NCBI GenBank assembly: GCA_022837185.1
Contig: JALHJD010000122.1
Coordinates: 912 to 9,188 of the forward strand
Direction: 5' to 3'
Source: Desulfobacteraceae bacterium
GTDB taxonomy: Bacteria > Desulfobacterota > Desulfobulbia > Desulfobulbales > Desulfobulbaceae
Length of the DNA: 8,277 bases
This document shows, piece by piece, positions 7,132-8,277 of this stretch. The notes beneath the pieces were generated by a model. The model made no database searches. It had not been told where the DNA came from and saw only the letters and a list, made by a program, of their open reading frames with translations. Numbering within the stretch: position 1 is the first letter of the stretch; each line of letters begins with the position of its first letter. The translations under genes were made by a program, and so were the position numbers.

Positions 7132-8277
7132 TCAGCCGCCTCTTCCTCCTCTGAAAAAGAGGACCAGCATGGCCAGTCCGGCCACGCCGGCGGCCAGCAG
7201 CACGAAAACCATGGCTGTCCAGCCGGATCCCTTGAATATCAGCCCCGGCACGTATGTGCCCACTACCCCGCCCCCGTAATAGCTTGCCACGTAAATGCCG
7301 CTGGCAAGCCCCCTCCTGTTCCCGGCCCGGCCGTTGACCACGGCGGTTGCCACGCAGTGCACCAGAAACATTGCCCCGCAGAAGGGGAACAGGAGAAGGA
7401 ACAGCGCCCAGGTCAGCGGGAGCAGCATGGCGAAGAGGAAGAGGAGAAAAACAAGGTAGGCCCCACACATGACCTTTGCTTCCGATCCGACCCGGCGAAT
7501 AATTTTTCCGGCTCCCATGGAGGTGATGATGCCGCTCACATACCCGGCATACATGCTGCCTGTCAGCAGCCCGGACATGCTCCCGGAAAGCTCTATGGTC
7601 CGGAAGGGCAGATAGTTGAGGATGCCGCAGAAAACAAAAAACATCAGGAAAACCGCCAGGTAGACGGGCAGGCACAGGGTGAAGACATCCATCGATGCGG
7701 GATTGGCCTCCACCGGAGCCCCTTTTCTGGCCACCTCCGACGCGGTGGTCGTCGACCCGACCATGAAGAAGCACGCCAGAAGGAGAACGGCGAGGGCCAG
7801 GAAGTAGAGCCGCCAGTCCACAACCGTGGAACTCGCCCCGGCCAGGAGGCGGCCCAGAAAGCCGCCCGAAATGGTGGCGGCGACATAGAGGGACATCCTT
7901 CTCTGCAGGTTCCAGTCGGGCGATCTGCCCGGCTGGGCAAGAAACGCCATGACCGCCGTCAGGGAGGCGGGAATGATCATGCCCTGCAGGAACCGCACCG
8001 CCAGCATCTGCGGAAAGGTCTGGACCAGGGCCGTCAGGCCGGTGAACACAGCCAGCAGCAGCAGAGAGGCCCGCAACAGCCTGAGGGTCGGGATGTAACT
8101 CAGAATAAAGCCGTAGGAAAGGGGCGCCACCGCCAGCGGCAGCATGGTGGCGGTCATGATCAGGCCCGCGGTTGGCTCGCTGAGTTTGAACAGATCGGCA
8201 TACAGCGGCAGCAGGGGCTGGGGTGAATAGAGGACAAAGATATTCAGCGCCGCGGCCGTCAATATCCAGAAGCGTTC
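7132..8277 (-). CDS. Major facilitator superfamily transporter, YnfM-like (5' end beyond window)
   Basis: This is an inner-membrane secondary transporter of the major facilitator superfamily, probably an efflux or uptake permease; the substrate cannot be inferred. The frame stays open to the right edge, and a TTG at 8262 is only an internal candidate start, so perhaps 20-40 N-terminal residues are missing. About 381 codons are visible. Twelve hydrophobic segments can be counted, the first one incomplete, with a hydrophilic linker (TTTASEVARKGAPVEANPAS) between the sixth and seventh. Family-like features are YSPQPLLPLY in the first helix, RFLQG in the fourth, SGGFLGRLLAG in the fifth and YVASYYGGGVVGTYVPG in the eleventh. 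These match the arrangement in E. coli YnfM and its COG2814 relatives. The chain ends in a short RGGRGG tail. The next gene in the same direction starts 217 bases further on, so they are not tightly coupled. Confidence 0.88.
   Translation of the reverse strand, partial: ERFWILTAAALNIFVLYSPQPLLPLYADLFKLSEPTAGLIMTATMLPLAVAPLSYGFILSYIPTLRLLRASLLLLAVFTGLTALVQTFPQMLAVRFLQGMIIPASLTAVMAFLAQPGRSPDWNLQRRMSLYVAATISGGFLGRLLAGASSTVVDWRLYFLALAVLLLACFFMVGSTTTASEVARKGAPVEANPASMDVFTLCLPVYLAVFLMFFVFCGILNYLPFRTIELSGSMSGLLTGSMYAGYVSGIITSMGAGKIIRRVGSEAKVMCGAYLVFLLFLFAMLLPLTWALFLLLFPFCGAMFLVHCVATAVVNGRAGNRRGLASGIYVASYYGGGVVGTYVPGLIFKGSGWTAMVFVLLAAGVAGLAMLVLFFRGGRGG

Noticed and set aside
7027..8226. Rightward 399-codon frame rich in His, Gln, Gly and Arg
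   Set aside because: It is antisense to the transporter; its composition is the mirror of hydrophobic membrane codons, with no start signal.
1..8277. CRISPR arrays, insertion sequences, rRNA genes and riboswitches
   Set aside because: No spaced direct repeats, transposase genes, terminal inverted repeats flanking a gene, rRNA sequence or recognisable riboswitch core were found on reading both strands.

Overview
The window comes from a GC-rich (roughly 60% by eye) Gram-negative bacterium. A SecB chaperone, an E. coli MepK-type periplasmic endopeptidase with a twin-arginine signal, and a separate glycyl-tRNA synthetase alpha chain all point to a proteobacterium-like diderm. A selenocysteine tRNA (selC) shows that the organism makes selenoproteins. 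Together with the style of the small hypothetical genes, this suggests a former deltaproteobacterial lineage (Desulfuromonadales or Desulfobulbales type). That placement is an inference from the gene set, not a database match.

Layout. (1) Positions 2-709 (+) hold the 3' part of an unrecognised protein with features of CsgG/LpoB-like envelope proteins. It runs in from the left edge and ends at a perfect 19-bp bidirectional terminator (728-769). (2) A leftward block at 4618-790 reads CoA-binding protein (YccU type), then uvrA, then secB. The first two are 7 bases apart and probably one operon; a weak hairpin separates uvrA from secB. (3) glyQ (4730-5635, +) diverges from that block. The usual partner glyS does not follow it. 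Instead glyQ meets selC (5736-5639, -) tail to tail, with 3 bases between. (4) An AT-rich dyad at 5752-5788 appears to hold overlapping divergent promoters for selC and for a small HxxxCxxC protein with a very acidic tail (5865-6185, +). (5) Leftward again are a MepK/YcbK-like Tat-exported murein endopeptidase (6914-6345) and a YnfM-type major facilitator transporter (8277-7132), the latter cut by the right edge.

Most of the content is conserved housekeeping: DNA repair (UvrA), translation (GlyQ, tRNA-Sec), protein export (SecB) and cell-wall turnover (MepK-like). There is no insertion sequence, CRISPR array, phage gene or defence island. The least explained parts are the partial CsgG-like gene, the small zinc-finger-like protein beside selC, the dyad between selC and that gene, and the selC/glyQ convergence. 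I do not see a clear new multi-gene system.
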